Assembly (NCBI GenBank): GCA_039800325.1
Contig: JBDLQY010000260.1
Coordinates: forward strand, 1-64,000
DNA: 64,000 nt
Direction of reading: 5' to 3'
Origin: SYIM01 sp039800325
GTDB lineage: Bacteria; Pseudomonadota; Gammaproteobacteria; Burkholderiales; Burkholderiaceae_E
This document shows positions 43,200 through 52,593 of this stretch, piece after piece. The position numbers and the translations under genes were made by a program. Within the stretch, counting starts at the first letter, position 1; each line of letters starts with the position of its first letter. The notes beneath the pieces are model-generated. The model worked only from the letters and a program-made list of their open reading frames with translations. It did no database searches and was not told the origin of the DNA.

Positions 43200-44264
43200 T
43201 TAAAGCGCGGCGAGGACCGCATCGCCCATCGCCGAGGTACCCACGGTCTGCTTGCCTGTTTCAGCGATATCGGGCGTACGCAAACCCTGCGCCAGCACTT
43301 TCCGCACGGCAGCCTCAACGCGCGCGGCAGCTGCCTCCTGGCCCAGCGAGTAACGCAGCAGCATGGCCAGCGACAGGATGGTGGCCAGCGGATTGGCGAC
43401 ACCCTTGCCCGCGATATCGGGCGCAGAGCCATGGATGGGCTCATACAAACCAAACTTCTCGGTGTTGAGGGATGCAGACGGCAGCATTCCGATGGACCCG
43501 GTCAGCATGGAGGCCTCATCAGACAGGATGTCGCCAAACATATTGCCGGTGACGATCACGTCAAACTGCTTGGGATTACGCACCAGCTGCATGGCCGCGT
43601 TGTCCACGTACATGTGACTGAGCGCCACATCCGTAAACGACTGGTGCACTTCAGTGACCACATCGCGCCACAACTGGGTGGTCTCGAGCACGTTGGCTTT
43701 GTCAACCGAGCAGACCTTGCGACCACGTTTGCGGGCCGCCTCGAACGCGACCACCGCGATGCGCCGGATTTCGCTCTCGGTGTAACGCATGGTGTCAAAG
43801 CCCTCGCGCTCACCTTTCTCGTTGGTACGGATACCGCGCGGCTGGCCGAAATAAATGTCGCTGGTGAGCTCACGCAAAATCAGAATATCAAGCCCGGCCA
43901 CCACGTCGCTGCGCAGCGTGGAGGCATGCGCAAGCTCGGGAAACACGGTTGCAGGCCGCAGATTGGCGAACAGATCAAAATGCTTACGCAGACGCAGCAG
44001 CCCCTGCTCGGGGCGCTGTGGACGCGGCAGCGTGTCGTAGCGCGGACCGCCGACTGCTCCAAACAAAATCGCGTCAGCCTTTTCGCAGATGCGCAACGTA
44101 GCTTCCGGCAGGGGGTCGCCCGCGCTGTCAAAGCCCGCCCCTCCAACCGGCGCGGTCTCGGTCTCGATGCGCAAACCATCACTGGCCAAAGCAGCCAGCA
44201 CCCGAAGCGCCTGAGCCGTTATCTCGGGGCCTATGCCGTCACCGGGCAATACAGCGATTTTCAT
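43200..44264 (-). CDS. leuB: 3-isopropylmalate dehydrogenase
   Basis: Oxidises 3-isopropylmalate in leucine synthesis (NAD-dependent). 354 residues, starting MKIAVLPGDGIGPEIT. Substrate-site residues are in RELTSDIYFGQPRG and YVDNAAMQLVRNPKQFDV; EPIHGSAPDIAGKG is the NAD region. The 126-nt gap to leuD holds a 21-codon open frame whose start overlaps the leuD stop. Confidence 0.96.
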   Translation of the reverse strand: MKIAVLPGDGIGPEITAQALRVLAALASDGLRIETETAPVGGAGFDSAGDPLPEATLRICEKADAILFGAVGGPRYDTLPRPQRPEQGLLRLRKHFDLFANLRPATVFPELAHASTLRSDVVAGLDILILRELTSDIYFGQPRGIRTNEKGEREGFDTMRYTESEIRRIAVVAFEAARKRGRKVCSVDKANVLETTQLWRDVVTEVHQSFTDVALSHMYVDNAAMQLVRNPKQFDVIVTGNMFGDILSDEASMLTGSIGMLPSASLNTEKFGLYEPIHGSAPDIAGKGVANPLATILSLAMLLRYSLGQEAAAARVEAAVRKVLAQGLRTPDIAETGKQTVGTSAMGDAVLAAL

Positions 44265-44325
44265 GGCGTAATCTCTGAAAAGAAATGAGTCTTCAACAAG
44301 CCTTGGCGCGCTCGCGAGAGCGAAC

Positions 44326-44391
44326 CTATGTGATGGGCATGCGCGACGGACAAACGATGTCGAGGGTGCCCAGGAAAACTGACCCGGACAT
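44326..44391 (-). CDS. Possible 21-residue peptide between leuD and leuB
   Basis: ATG at 44391 overlaps the leuD stop (TGATG) and opens a frame MSGSVFLGTLDIVCPSRMPIT ending in TAG. The coupling geometry is the same as for other pairs in the window. No family is recognised and chance cannot be excluded, since a frame of this size is expected by luck. Confidence 0.2.
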   Translation of the reverse strand: MSGSVFLGTLDIVCPSRMPIT

Positions 44392-45044
44392 CAACGTGTA
44401 AGCGTGTGCCCCAACCAGGGCTGCTCGGTCAGCCTGCGATTTTCAAATTCGCGAATCTTGTCGGCATGCCGCAGGGTCAGCCCGATCTCATCAAGGCCGT
44501 TGACCAGACAATATTTGCGAAATTCATCGACCTCGAATCGAAAACTGCGCGAACCGTCGGCGGTGCTCACCGTCTGCTGGGGCAGATCCACTATCAACTC
44601 AAAGCCTACAAATCCATTGACCTGGTGGAATAAAAAATCGACTTCCGACTCGGCCAGTCGAACCGGTAAAAGCCCGTTCTTGAAGCAGTTGGTAAAGAAG
44701 ATATCGGCAAACGACGGCGCGATGACCGCTCGAAAACCATAGTCTTCGAGCGCCCAAGGCGCGTGCTCACGAGACGATCCGCAACCGAAATTCTTGCGCG
44801 CTAAAAGAATAGAAGCGCCCTTGTAACGCGGCTGATTCAGCGAAAAATCGGGATTCAGCGGCCGCAGGCTGTTATCCATACCGGGCTCACCCCGATCAAG
44901 ATAGCGCCATTCATCAAACAGATTGGGCCCAAAGCCCGAACGCTTGATCGACTTGAGAAACTGCTTGGGGATGATGGCGTCGGTATCGACGTTGGCCCGG
45001 TCAAGCGGCGCGACCAGCCCGCGATGAACAGTAAGACTTTGCAT
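44391..45044 (-). CDS. leuD: 3-isopropylmalate dehydratase small subunit
   Basis: Partner of LeuC in the isomerisation of 2-isopropylmalate to 3-isopropylmalate. 217 residues. Family marks: VAPLDRANVDTDAIIPKQFL and ILLARKNFGCGSSREHAPWAL, which forms the substrate-binding swivel domain. Separated from leuC by 30 nt. Confidence 0.96.
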   Translation of the reverse strand: MQSLTVHRGLVAPLDRANVDTDAIIPKQFLKSIKRSGFGPNLFDEWRYLDRGEPGMDNSLRPLNPDFSLNQPRYKGASILLARKNFGCGSSREHAPWALEDYGFRAVIAPSFADIFFTNCFKNGLLPVRLAESEVDFLFHQVNGFVGFELIVDLPQQTVSTADGSRSFRFEVDEFRKYCLVNGLDEIGLTLRHADKIREFENRRLTEQPWLGHTLTR

Positions 45045-45074
45045 AGTGGTTTCCTGACGCGATCGGCGAATGGC

Positions 45075-46487
45075 TTAGCCGAGACGACGAACATCGACAA
45101 AATGACCCGCCACGGCAGCGGCAGCCGCCATCGCCGGACTGACCAGATGAGTGCGGCCACCGGCCCCCTGACGCCCTTCAAAATTGCGGTTAGAGGTTGA
45201 AGCACACCGCTCTCCGGGCTCAATGCGATCGGCATTCATCGCCAGACACATTGAGCACCCAGGCTCGCGCCACTCGAAACCCGCATCCCGGAAAATTTTG
45301 TCCAGGCCTTCGGCCTCGACCTGCGCCTTGACCAGCCCAGAGCCAGGCACCACCAGCACCTGCTTGACGTTAGAGGCCTTGCGGCGCCCGCGCGCAACGG
45401 AAGCGGCCTCGCGAAGGTCTTCAATACGGGAATTCGTGCAGGAACCAATGAAGACCTTGTCGACTCGGATGTCGGTCATGGGCGTATTGGGTTTGAGGCC
45501 CATATAGACCAGAGCTCGCTCCATGCCTTCGCGTCGGACCGGATCTTTTTCTTTTTCGGGATCGGGTACACGTCCATCAATGGTGGCGACCATTTCGGGG
45601 GACGTGCCCCAAGTCACCTGCGGCACGATGCTGGCTGCATCGAGTGTCACCACGGCATCAAACTTGGCACCGGGATCCGAGTGCAATGCTTTCCAGATCG
45701 CGACGGCACGATCCCATTCAGGGCCAACGGGCGATAGAGGCCGATCTTTGAGATAGCGCAGCGTGGTGTCATCAACCGCAACCATGCCGGAGCGCGCACC
45801 GGCCTCGATGGCCATATTGCACAGGGTCATTCGCCCTTCCATCGACAGCGAGGAAATCGCCGACCCGGCAAACTCGATGGCAAAGCCCGTGCCGCCTGCA
45901 GTGCCAATCTTGCCGATGATGGCCAGCACCACGTCTTTGGCCGTGACGCCCGCACCCAGGCGGCCATCGACTCGCACCAGCATGTTCTTCATCTTGCGCG
46001 CCATGAGCGTCTGGGTGGCCAACGCGTGCTCGACCTCAGAGGTGCCGATGCCGAAGGCCAGACAGGCAAAGGCGCCGTGCGTGCTGGTGTGAGAGTCACC
46101 GCACACTACGGTCATGCCCGGCAGCGTGGCGCCCTGTTCGGGGCCGATGACATGCACGATGCCCTGGCGCCGATCGCTGATGTTGAAATATGTCAGGCCA
46201 TGCTCGCGCGCATTGGCATCCAGCGTTTCAACCTGCAGACGGGCGATCGGGTCATCAATGCCGCGCGACCGATCGGTGGTGGGTACGTTGTGATCAACCA
46301 CGGCCAAATTAGCGCTGACCCGCCACGGCTTACGACCCGCCAGGCGTAGCCCCTCAAAGGCCTGCGGACTGGTGACTTCATGGACCAGATGCCGATCGAT
46401 GTACAGAATAGCTGTGCCGTCGGCCTCAGTATGGACAACGTGCGCATCCCAGAGCTTGTCGTAAAGCGTTCGCAGAGCAAGCGACAT
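45075..46487 (-). CDS. leuC: 3-isopropylmalate dehydratase large subunit
   Basis: Aconitase-type [4Fe-4S] subunit of isopropylmalate isomerase. 470 residues. Cluster Cys are in VFIGSCTNSRIEDL and GCSMCLAMNAD; VCGDSHTSTHGAFACLAFG is another family motif. The C-terminal part ends with CASTSNRNFEGRQGAGGRTHLVSP. First gene of leuC-leuD-leuB-asd. Confidence 0.97.
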   Translation of the reverse strand: MSLALRTLYDKLWDAHVVHTEADGTAILYIDRHLVHEVTSPQAFEGLRLAGRKPWRVSANLAVVDHNVPTTDRSRGIDDPIARLQVETLDANAREHGLTYFNISDRRQGIVHVIGPEQGATLPGMTVVCGDSHTSTHGAFACLAFGIGTSEVEHALATQTLMARKMKNMLVRVDGRLGAGVTAKDVVLAIIGKIGTAGGTGFAIEFAGSAISSLSMEGRMTLCNMAIEAGARSGMVAVDDTTLRYLKDRPLSPVGPEWDRAVAIWKALHSDPGAKFDAVVTLDAASIVPQVTWGTSPEMVATIDGRVPDPEKEKDPVRREGMERALVYMGLKPNTPMTDIRVDKVFIGSCTNSRIEDLREAASVARGRRKASNVKQVLVVPGSGLVKAQVEAEGLDKIFRDAGFEWREPGCSMCLAMNADRIEPGERCASTSNRNFEGRQGAGGRTHLVSPAMAAAAAVAGHFVDVRRLG

Positions 46488-46517
46488 GGCGATAACAACC
46501 CCTTGAAAAGCCTTGGA

Positions 46518-47681
46518 TTATGCCACGCGTACCGGCGATGAACGCCGGCCGATCCACCAGGCCAACCAGCCTGCCAGCGTCATGATCGCTGCGCCGTGGA
46601 ACGCCGCCGCCGGCGACACATGAACCCATAGCCAACTGGCGGCAAGACCACCGGCGGTTCCGCCAAATCCGTAGCCTATGGTGGCGTAGAGCGCCTGGGC
46701 TCGCGCCTGCTGCCCGGGATCGAACCAGGTTTGTAAAAGCACCTGGATGGCGGTGTGGTGAGTGCCGAAGGTCAGCGCATGTAGCAGCTGCGACAGCACA
46801 ATCAGCCCCAACGAGCCTTCCGAGATACCGATGAGTGCAAAACGCAGTACACCCAGCGCCATGCATGCACCGACCAGGCTCATCGCGCCAAAACGCTGAA
46901 ACAGAGGCCGCTGCAGATAAAACATGGCAATTTCGGCAACGACGCCCAGCGCCCAGATCACACCAATGGTGCTCTTGCTGTAACCCTTCTCATGGAGATA
47001 AAGCGAAAAGAAGGCATAAAGCGCCGCGTGCGCACAGATCATCAGAAACATCGATGCGAAAACCGCGGCGACTCGCGGCTCGCGCAGACGGGCAAATATG
47101 GGTTTGACGATCCGTTCGCGCGCCTGGCCGGCCACCGGAGTCTGTAACCAGGTGCTCGCCAACACGCAGGCCAGTAGCAAGGCCAGCCATCCGGGCACGC
47201 TGGCCACGCCCACCAGGTCGAGCACCGGCCCCATGGCCAGCACCGCCACCAGGAATCCGTAAGACCCCCAAACCCGCATGCGGCTGTAGACGCCCGTGTC
47301 GCGGCCTGATGCGTCCAGAGCAATCGCCTCCATGATCGGCATCTGCGCCGACGCGGCAAAAAAAAGGGCCAGACCCAGCAGAACCACCACGAAAAAATTG
47401 GCCCCTGCTGGCCACAAACCCAGCGCCGCCAACATGGCCATCGCAGCGCTCACCCGCAAAAGCAGTACGCGCTCACCCGTACGATCAGCCAGCCAGCCCC
47501 AGAACACCGGAGCGCCCAGTCGCACCACCTGCGGCAGCGACATGACGATGCCGATCTGGGTGATGCTCAGACCCACTTCGCTCAGGTAAAGGCTGAAAAA
47601 GGGCGAAAAAACGCCGACATACAGAAAATAAGCAAAGAAAAACACCCGCACCCCGCGGCGAGCCTGTCGGTCATCGTGCAC
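46518..47681 (-). CDS. MFS transporter (nucleoside/3-phenylpropionate permease-like)
   Basis: About 387 residues and twelve predicted membrane segments, beginning RVFFFAYFLYVGVFSPFFSLYL, a feature of the LacY/NupG/HcaT-type group. The start is uncertain: GTG at 47681 (22 nt after the aroC stop) gives a family-like N-terminus; an ATG at 47759 would overlap aroC. Substrate unknown. Between aroC and leuC on the same strand. Confidence 0.82.
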   Translation of the reverse strand: MHDDRQARRGVRVFFFAYFLYVGVFSPFFSLYLSEVGLSITQIGIVMSLPQVVRLGAPVFWGWLADRTGERVLLLRVSAAMAMLAALGLWPAGANFFVVVLLGLALFFAASAQMPIMEAIALDASGRDTGVYSRMRVWGSYGFLVAVLAMGPVLDLVGVASVPGWLALLLACVLASTWLQTPVAGQARERIVKPIFARLREPRVAAVFASMFLMICAHAALYAFFSLYLHEKGYSKSTIGVIWALGVVAEIAMFYLQRPLFQRFGAMSLVGACMALGVLRFALIGISEGSLGLIVLSQLLHALTFGTHHTAIQVLLQTWFDPGQQARAQALYATIGYGFGGTAGGLAASWLWVHVSPAAAFHGAAIMTLAGWLAWWIGRRSSPVRVA

Positions 47682-47703
47682 GATGCGGTCGTTCAGCGGT
47701 CGT

Positions 47704-48816
47704 TCAGCGTCCGCTTTGCCCGGTGCACCCAGGGATACGCGGCGTACCAACCCGAACATCAGCGTTCTGAGCCCGATGCCGCAAGGCATGGTCCATCAGA
47801 ACCAGCGCCAGCACGGCCTCTGCAATCGGCACTGCACGAATGCCCACACAAGGGTCGTGGCGGCCCAGCGTCTGAACAGTCGTGGCATTGCCCTCAATGT
47901 CAATGGACCGCCGCTCGGTGCGAATGCTGGAAGTGGGCTTGACCGCAATCGATACGGTGATGGGCTGGCCGGTGGATATGCCCCCCAGAACGCCGCCGGC
48001 GTTATTGCTCGCAAAGCCGTCGGGAGTCAGTTCATCGCCGTGCTCGCTGCCGCGCTGCGAGATGCTGCGAAAGCCGGCGCCAATCTCAACGCCTTTGACC
48101 GCGTTGATACCCATCATGCCCCAGGCGATATCCGCGTCGAGTTTGTCGTAAATAGGTTCACCCAAGCCAGGGGGCACCGACTCAGCGACCACCTCGATGC
48201 GCGCGCCGCACGAGTCGCCAGCACGTCGCAACTCATCCATGTAGGCTTCCAGCCGCTCAATAATGGCTGAATCGGGCGCAAAAAACGGATTCAACGGAAT
48301 CTGCTCGGCATCCGTGAACGGTATGCTGACCGGGCCCAGCTGCGACATCCAACCGATGAACCGAGTACCGAATTGCTCGCGCAGCCACTTGCGTGCAATG
48401 GCTGCCGCGGCCACGGTGGGCGCTGTCAGACGCGCCGATGAGCGGCCCCCGCCACGATGATCACGAATGCCGTATTTGTGCCAATACGTGTAGTCGGCAT
48501 GCCCTGGCCTAAATGTCTGGACCAGATTGCCATAGTCTTTGCTGCGCGCATCCTGATTGCGGATGAGCAGCATGATGGGCGTGCCCGTCGTGTGTCCTTC
48601 AAAGACGCCCGACAGAATTTCGACCTGATCGGGCTCCTGACGCTGCGTCACATGCCGGGACGTTCCGGGCCTGCGGCGGTCGAGCTCAATCTGAATGTCC
48701 TGCTCAGACAATGCCAGTCCAGGCGGGCAACCGTCGACCACGCAGCCAATCGCCGGTCCGTGCGACTCACCAAAGTTGCTGACCCGAAACAGCTCGCCAA
48801 AAGTATTGCCTGCCAT
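47704..48816 (-). CDS. aroC: Chorismate synthase
   Basis: FMN-dependent last step of the shikimate pathway. 370 residues from the ATG at 48816, giving the family start MAGNTFGELFRVSNFGESHGPAIG. The signature GGGRSSARLTA is present, as is GDELTPDGFASNNAGG. It stands in front of the MFS gene in the same direction. Confidence 0.96.
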   Translation of the reverse strand: MAGNTFGELFRVSNFGESHGPAIGCVVDGCPPGLALSEQDIQIELDRRRPGTSRHVTQRQEPDQVEILSGVFEGHTTGTPIMLLIRNQDARSKDYGNLVQTFRPGHADYTYWHKYGIRDHRGGGRSSARLTAPTVAAAAIARKWLREQFGTRFIGWMSQLGPVSIPFTDAEQIPLNPFFAPDSAIIERLEAYMDELRRAGDSCGARIEVVAESVPPGLGEPIYDKLDADIAWGMMGINAVKGVEIGAGFRSISQRGSEHGDELTPDGFASNNAGGVLGGISTGQPITVSIAVKPTSSIRTERRSIDIEGNATTVQTLGRHDPCVGIRAVPIAEAVLALVLMDHALRHRAQNADVRVGTPRIPGCTGQSGR

Positions 48817-48916
48817 GACCCTATCCCCGCGCGAAACCGCCCGGCAAAACGTCATTCTAGCCGTTGGGGTGGTCGCGAACCCTACTGGTCAGCCCCTGCA
48901 GCGCGAAGTACGGTCG

Positions 48917-50323
48917 TCAGTTCGCAGACGCCGCCGACAGGCGCTGAACAACCACCTCACGAGGCATCAGCGCCAGACACGCATCCACGGACGGCGTCTG
49001 CGCAAAGCCAAACACCAGAAGCCGAACCGGAATGGCCAGCTGCGGCATCTTCAGGCCATGGCCGGCCAGAACCGGCTTGAAGCTTGATGCGATGCCTTCA
49101 CGCGTCCATTCGCATTGCGCAAACGCCTGGGCCAGTGCCGCCAGGGCCGGTCGTACCTCGGATTTGAGGTGGGCAGCGAGGTCTTCAGGGCGCGGCTGGG
49201 GCTGCGTATAAAACATATGCGCAGCATCGGCCAGTTCATTGAGCGTTGCCGCACGCTCTTTCAGAAGCGCGCATACTGCGGCGAGATCAGCTGCATCTGG
49301 CGCTGCCAGCGCGTGGGCGTGAACACCGGCGTGAATCAGCCGGCCGCGGATGGATTTGGCCAGCGCGGCGTCATCGCTGCGCTTCAGGTAGTGCTGGTTG
49401 ATCCAGCGCAGCTTGTCGGTATCAAACTGGGAGGGCGAGCCGGACAGATGCGAACCGTCAAACCAGCTGACGAACTGTTCGCGCGAGAAGATCTCATCGT
49501 CACCATGGCTCCAGCCCAACCGGGCCAGATAGTTGATGACAGCATCCGCCAGGTAGCCATCGGCGTCATACTGCATGACCGACACCGCGCCATGTCGCTT
49601 GGACAGCTTTTGGCCATCATCGCCGTGAATCATGGGCACGTGGCCATAGCGCGGCAGGTCTGCCCCCAGGGCCTTCAGAATATTAATCTGGCGGGGCGTG
49701 TTATTGACATGGTCATCGCCCCGAATGACGTGCGTGATGCGCATTTCAAAATCGTCAACCACCACACAGAAATTATAGGTGGGCGTGCCGTCTGACCTCG
49801 CAATGATCAGATCGTCGAGTTCGTCATTGGCAATACTGATGGGCCCCTTCACCAGATCATCCCAGGTGACCGACCCCTCAGTAGGGTTACGAAACCGCAC
49901 CACGGGCTTGACCCCAGGCGGAGGCGTCAGCCCTGCACAACGCTCAGGTCGCCACCGACCGTCATAGCGCGGTTTCTCGCCGCGAGCCCGCTGAGATTCG
50001 CGCATGGCATCAAGCTCTTCGGGCGTGCAGTAGCAGTGGTAGGCCGTGCCCTGCGCCAACATGCGCGCGATGAACTGGCGGTACAAATCCATGCGCCGTG
50101 TCTGATAGAACGGACCCTCGTCAGGCGTAAGACCCAGCCACTGCATACCGTCCAGAATGGCCTGCACGGCTTCGGGGGTTGAGCGCTCGAGGTCAGTGTC
50201 TTCGATGCGCAGAATAAAGGTGCCACCAAAGTGGCGGGCATAGGCCCAGGCGAACAGTGCGGTGCGAGCCCCACCAATATGCAGATAACCGGTAGGGCTG
50301 GGAGCGAAACGGGTTCGGATCAT
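48917..50323 (-). CDS. gltX: Glutamyl-tRNA synthetase
   Basis: Class I aminoacyl-tRNA synthetase, 468 residues. HIGH motif in RFAPSPTGYLHIGGARTALF and KMSKS-type motif KLSKRHGAVS. The CYCTPEELDAMRESQ segment is the zinc-type region found in this enzyme. It begins only 7 nt after the puuE stop, so the catabolic operon upstream may read into it. Its own promoter would have to lie inside puuE. Confidence 0.97.
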   Translation of the reverse strand: MIRTRFAPSPTGYLHIGGARTALFAWAYARHFGGTFILRIEDTDLERSTPEAVQAILDGMQWLGLTPDEGPFYQTRRMDLYRQFIARMLAQGTAYHCYCTPEELDAMRESQRARGEKPRYDGRWRPERCAGLTPPPGVKPVVRFRNPTEGSVTWDDLVKGPISIANDELDDLIIARSDGTPTYNFCVVVDDFEMRITHVIRGDDHVNNTPRQINILKALGADLPRYGHVPMIHGDDGQKLSKRHGAVSVMQYDADGYLADAVINYLARLGWSHGDDEIFSREQFVSWFDGSHLSGSPSQFDTDKLRWINQHYLKRSDDAALAKSIRGRLIHAGVHAHALAAPDAADLAAVCALLKERAATLNELADAAHMFYTQPQPRPEDLAAHLKSEVRPALAALAQAFAQCEWTREGIASSFKPVLAGHGLKMPQLAIPVRLLVFGFAQTPSVDACLALMPREVVVQRLSAASAN

Positions 50324-50330
50324 GTAGGAC

Positions 50331-51251
50331 TTATTCGTTCAGACCCCTTCCAGGATAGGGGTGCGTGGCAATCCAGTGACGGGCAATGTCAAGGCGACGG
50401 GTCACCCAGACGTCAGGATGCTTCATAACATGATCCAGAAAACGCTCAAAGCCGGCCGCGCGCGCCGGATGCCCAACCAGACGCATATGCAGGCCCACCG
50501 ACATCATCTTGGGCTGGGTCTTACCTTCGCGATAGAGCATATCGAAGGCATCACGCAAAAATTCGAACCATTGATTGGCGGTACCGACCGAGCCCGCAAA
50601 CTTACCGTCGTTATTGGTCAGCGAGTACGGAATGACCAGATGCGGCTTGCCATTGACCGTCCGCCAGAACGGCAATTCATCGCCGTAGTAGTCAGAGTCG
50701 TATAGAAAACCGCCTTCTTCAGCTACCAGACGACGGGTGTTCACCCCAGGGCTGTAGCGGCAATACCAGCCATACGGGCGTTCGCCCGTGGTTCGGGCAA
50801 TGGACTCGACCGCTTTGCGAATGTGCTCGCGTTCTTCAGCCTCGGATAGTTCATAGTGCTTGATCCAGCGCCAGCCATGGCTGCAGACATCAAAGCCTGC
50901 CTGACGGATCGCCTCAGCAGCTTGCGGATTGCGCTCAAGCGCCAGGGCACAGCCAAAGATGGTCATGGGCAAGCCGCGCTCCTGCACCAGGCGCATCAGG
51001 CGCCAAAAGCCCACGCGGCTGCCATATTCAAACAGGCCCTCAGCAGCCAAATCACGGCCGTTGTTGCCCTGATTGAGACCGTGCACTTCGGTGAGGCCGT
51101 TTTCAGTGAACCCTTCTCCGTCCTGCACCGAGGGCTCGCTGCCCTCTTCGTAGTTCATGACCAGATTAAGCGCCAGGCGCGCACCCTTGGGCCATTTGGG
51201 GTCAGGCGGCGCTGCGCCATAACCAATGAAATCGCGCTTGAGATGATCCAT
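50331..51251 (-). CDS. puuE: Allantoinase PuuE (polysaccharide deacetylase family)
   Basis: Metal-independent allantoinase of the NodB fold that opens the allantoin ring to allantoate. 306 residues from the ATG at 51251, with AAGGG upstream. Family marks: RDFIGYGAAPPDPKWPKGARLALNLVMNYEEGSE at the start, then CSHGWRWIKHYE and YDSDYYGDELP. The adjacent AllA gene strongly supports a purine-ureide role over other deacetylases. Neighbouring ABC importer genes lie upstream in the same operon. Confidence 0.9.
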   Translation of the reverse strand: MDHLKRDFIGYGAAPPDPKWPKGARLALNLVMNYEEGSEPSVQDGEGFTENGLTEVHGLNQGNNGRDLAAEGLFEYGSRVGFWRLMRLVQERGLPMTIFGCALALERNPQAAEAIRQAGFDVCSHGWRWIKHYELSEAEEREHIRKAVESIARTTGERPYGWYCRYSPGVNTRRLVAEEGGFLYDSDYYGDELPFWRTVNGKPHLVIPYSLTNNDGKFAGSVGTANQWFEFLRDAFDMLYREGKTQPKMMSVGLHMRLVGHPARAAGFERFLDHVMKHPDVWVTRRLDIARHWIATHPYPGRGLNE

Positions 51252-51268
51252 AGCCAATGCCCTTTCGA

Positions 51269-51742
51269 TCAGGATTCAGATACGGTGAACGGCGCAACGT
51301 CGACAAACTCTTCATCAAGCTTGCCGCCATCGCGCCACATGAACACCGCCATGCGCCCTGGCTTATCCAGGAGCGTCAGGCCGTGGTGCCAGGTGTTCAT
51401 TCGATAGGTAACGCCCTGATGAGGCTGCGCAATAAAAGCGCAGGCCTGCGACATATCAGGACCACCGCCCGCCGCATGCGGCGCCACAACAATCAGCCAA
51501 CGGCCGCAATCAATCGGAACAAAAGTCTGTGAAGAAAATTCATGGCGCTCAAGATAGTTGGACTTGAGCGGCAGCCCGTCGACGGGCGGGCGGAACACCA
51601 TCGATAGACTTGCCTGCGCGTCGGATCGTCCATTACCAAAGGCCTGTTCAAAATAATCACGACCGTATTCAGCAGGTGACGTGATGACCTCCCCGTAAGG
51701 GGCAAACGCCTCAGGGGTCAAGGGCTGCGCAATCAGATTCAT
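51269..51742 (-). CDS. allA: Ureidoglycolate lyase
   Basis: Releases urea and glyoxylate from ureidoglycolate, late in allantoin breakdown. 157 residues from the ATG at 51742, with AAGGAG at good spacing. Cupin fold; LTPEAFAPYGEVI, GRWLIVVAPH and RMNTWHHGLTLL are family motifs. Followed by puuE after 17 nt. The allantoicase step (AllC or similar) is not in the window. Confidence 0.93.
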   Translation of the reverse strand: MNLIAQPLTPEAFAPYGEVITSPAEYGRDYFEQAFGNGRSDAQASLSMVFRPPVDGLPLKSNYLERHEFSSQTFVPIDCGRWLIVVAPHAAGGGPDMSQACAFIAQPHQGVTYRMNTWHHGLTLLDKPGRMAVFMWRDGGKLDEEFVDVAPFTVSES

Positions 51743-51774
51743 CAATACGGACTCCTTGGCACGAGTGTGACGGG

Positions 51775-52593
51775 TTAAACCCTGCGGGTGAAGCCAACCA
51801 GACGCTCCATGATCAGCATGAGGGCGAGTACCAGCGTGATCATCACACCCGATACCGCCGCGATTCGAACGTCCAGGGTGGACTCCATCATGCCCCACAT
51901 ACGAATAGGCAGCATGTCAGTGCGCGGGCCTGACAGAAAAAGGGAAATTGGCACATTATCGATCGAGGCCATGAAGGCCAGGAAGGCGCCCGCGGCGATG
52001 CCGGGCGCGATAATGGGTAGCGTTACCCGGCGAAAGGTATAAAACCAGCTTGCACCCAGACTGGCGGAACACTCCAGCAAGGATCCGTCCAACTGGCTGA
52101 GACTGGCCGATGTGGTGCGCAGCACGAACGGCACGATGAGTAGCGCATGCCCGATGATGATGAGATTCAGCGACGGACGAAAGCCGAGCAACGTGAAGTA
52201 CATGAGCGCGGCCAGACCAAACGACAGCCCGGGCAGAATCATGGGCGACATGAAAACCGCATCCAGCACGCGCGCCAGACGCGCCCGTGAGCGCGAGATG
52301 CCCATGGCAGCCAAGGTACCGAACAGCACGGCCGCGCCCGTTGCCCAGGCGGCTACCGTCAGGCTGTTGCCAGCGGCGCGATGAATCTGTCTGGAAACAC
52401 TTTCATCGAACAACTGCCGATACCACTGAAAAGACAGCCCGGTAGGCGGAAACTTCAGGGAGCGGTTTTCGGTCAGCGAAGTGGCCAGCACCACCACAAC
52501 CGGTCCGATCATGATGATGAGGGCAAAGGTGGCCAGTGCACCGATCACCAACCAGTAAGACCAGTCCGCGGCGGAATGACGTCTAAGCGACAT
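51775..52593 (-). CDS. ABC importer permease (PotC type)
   Basis: 272 residues, six membrane segments, MSLRRHSAADWSYWLVIGALA start. EAA-type loop near SLGASWFYTFRRVTLPIIAPG. Pairs with the PotB-type permease, which it overlaps by 11 nt. Nearest downstream gene is allA, 32 nt away, so the importer likely brings in an allantoin-pathway compound (inference). Confidence 0.92.
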   Translation of the reverse strand: MSLRRHSAADWSYWLVIGALATFALIIMIGPVVVVLATSLTENRSLKFPPTGLSFQWYRQLFDESVSRQIHRAAGNSLTVAAWATGAAVLFGTLAAMGISRSRARLARVLDAVFMSPMILPGLSFGLAALMYFTLLGFRPSLNLIIIGHALLIVPFVLRTTSASLSQLDGSLLECSASLGASWFYTFRRVTLPIIAPGIAAGAFLAFMASIDNVPISLFLSGPRTDMLPIRMWGMMESTLDVRIAAVSGVMITLVLALMLIMERLVGFTRRV

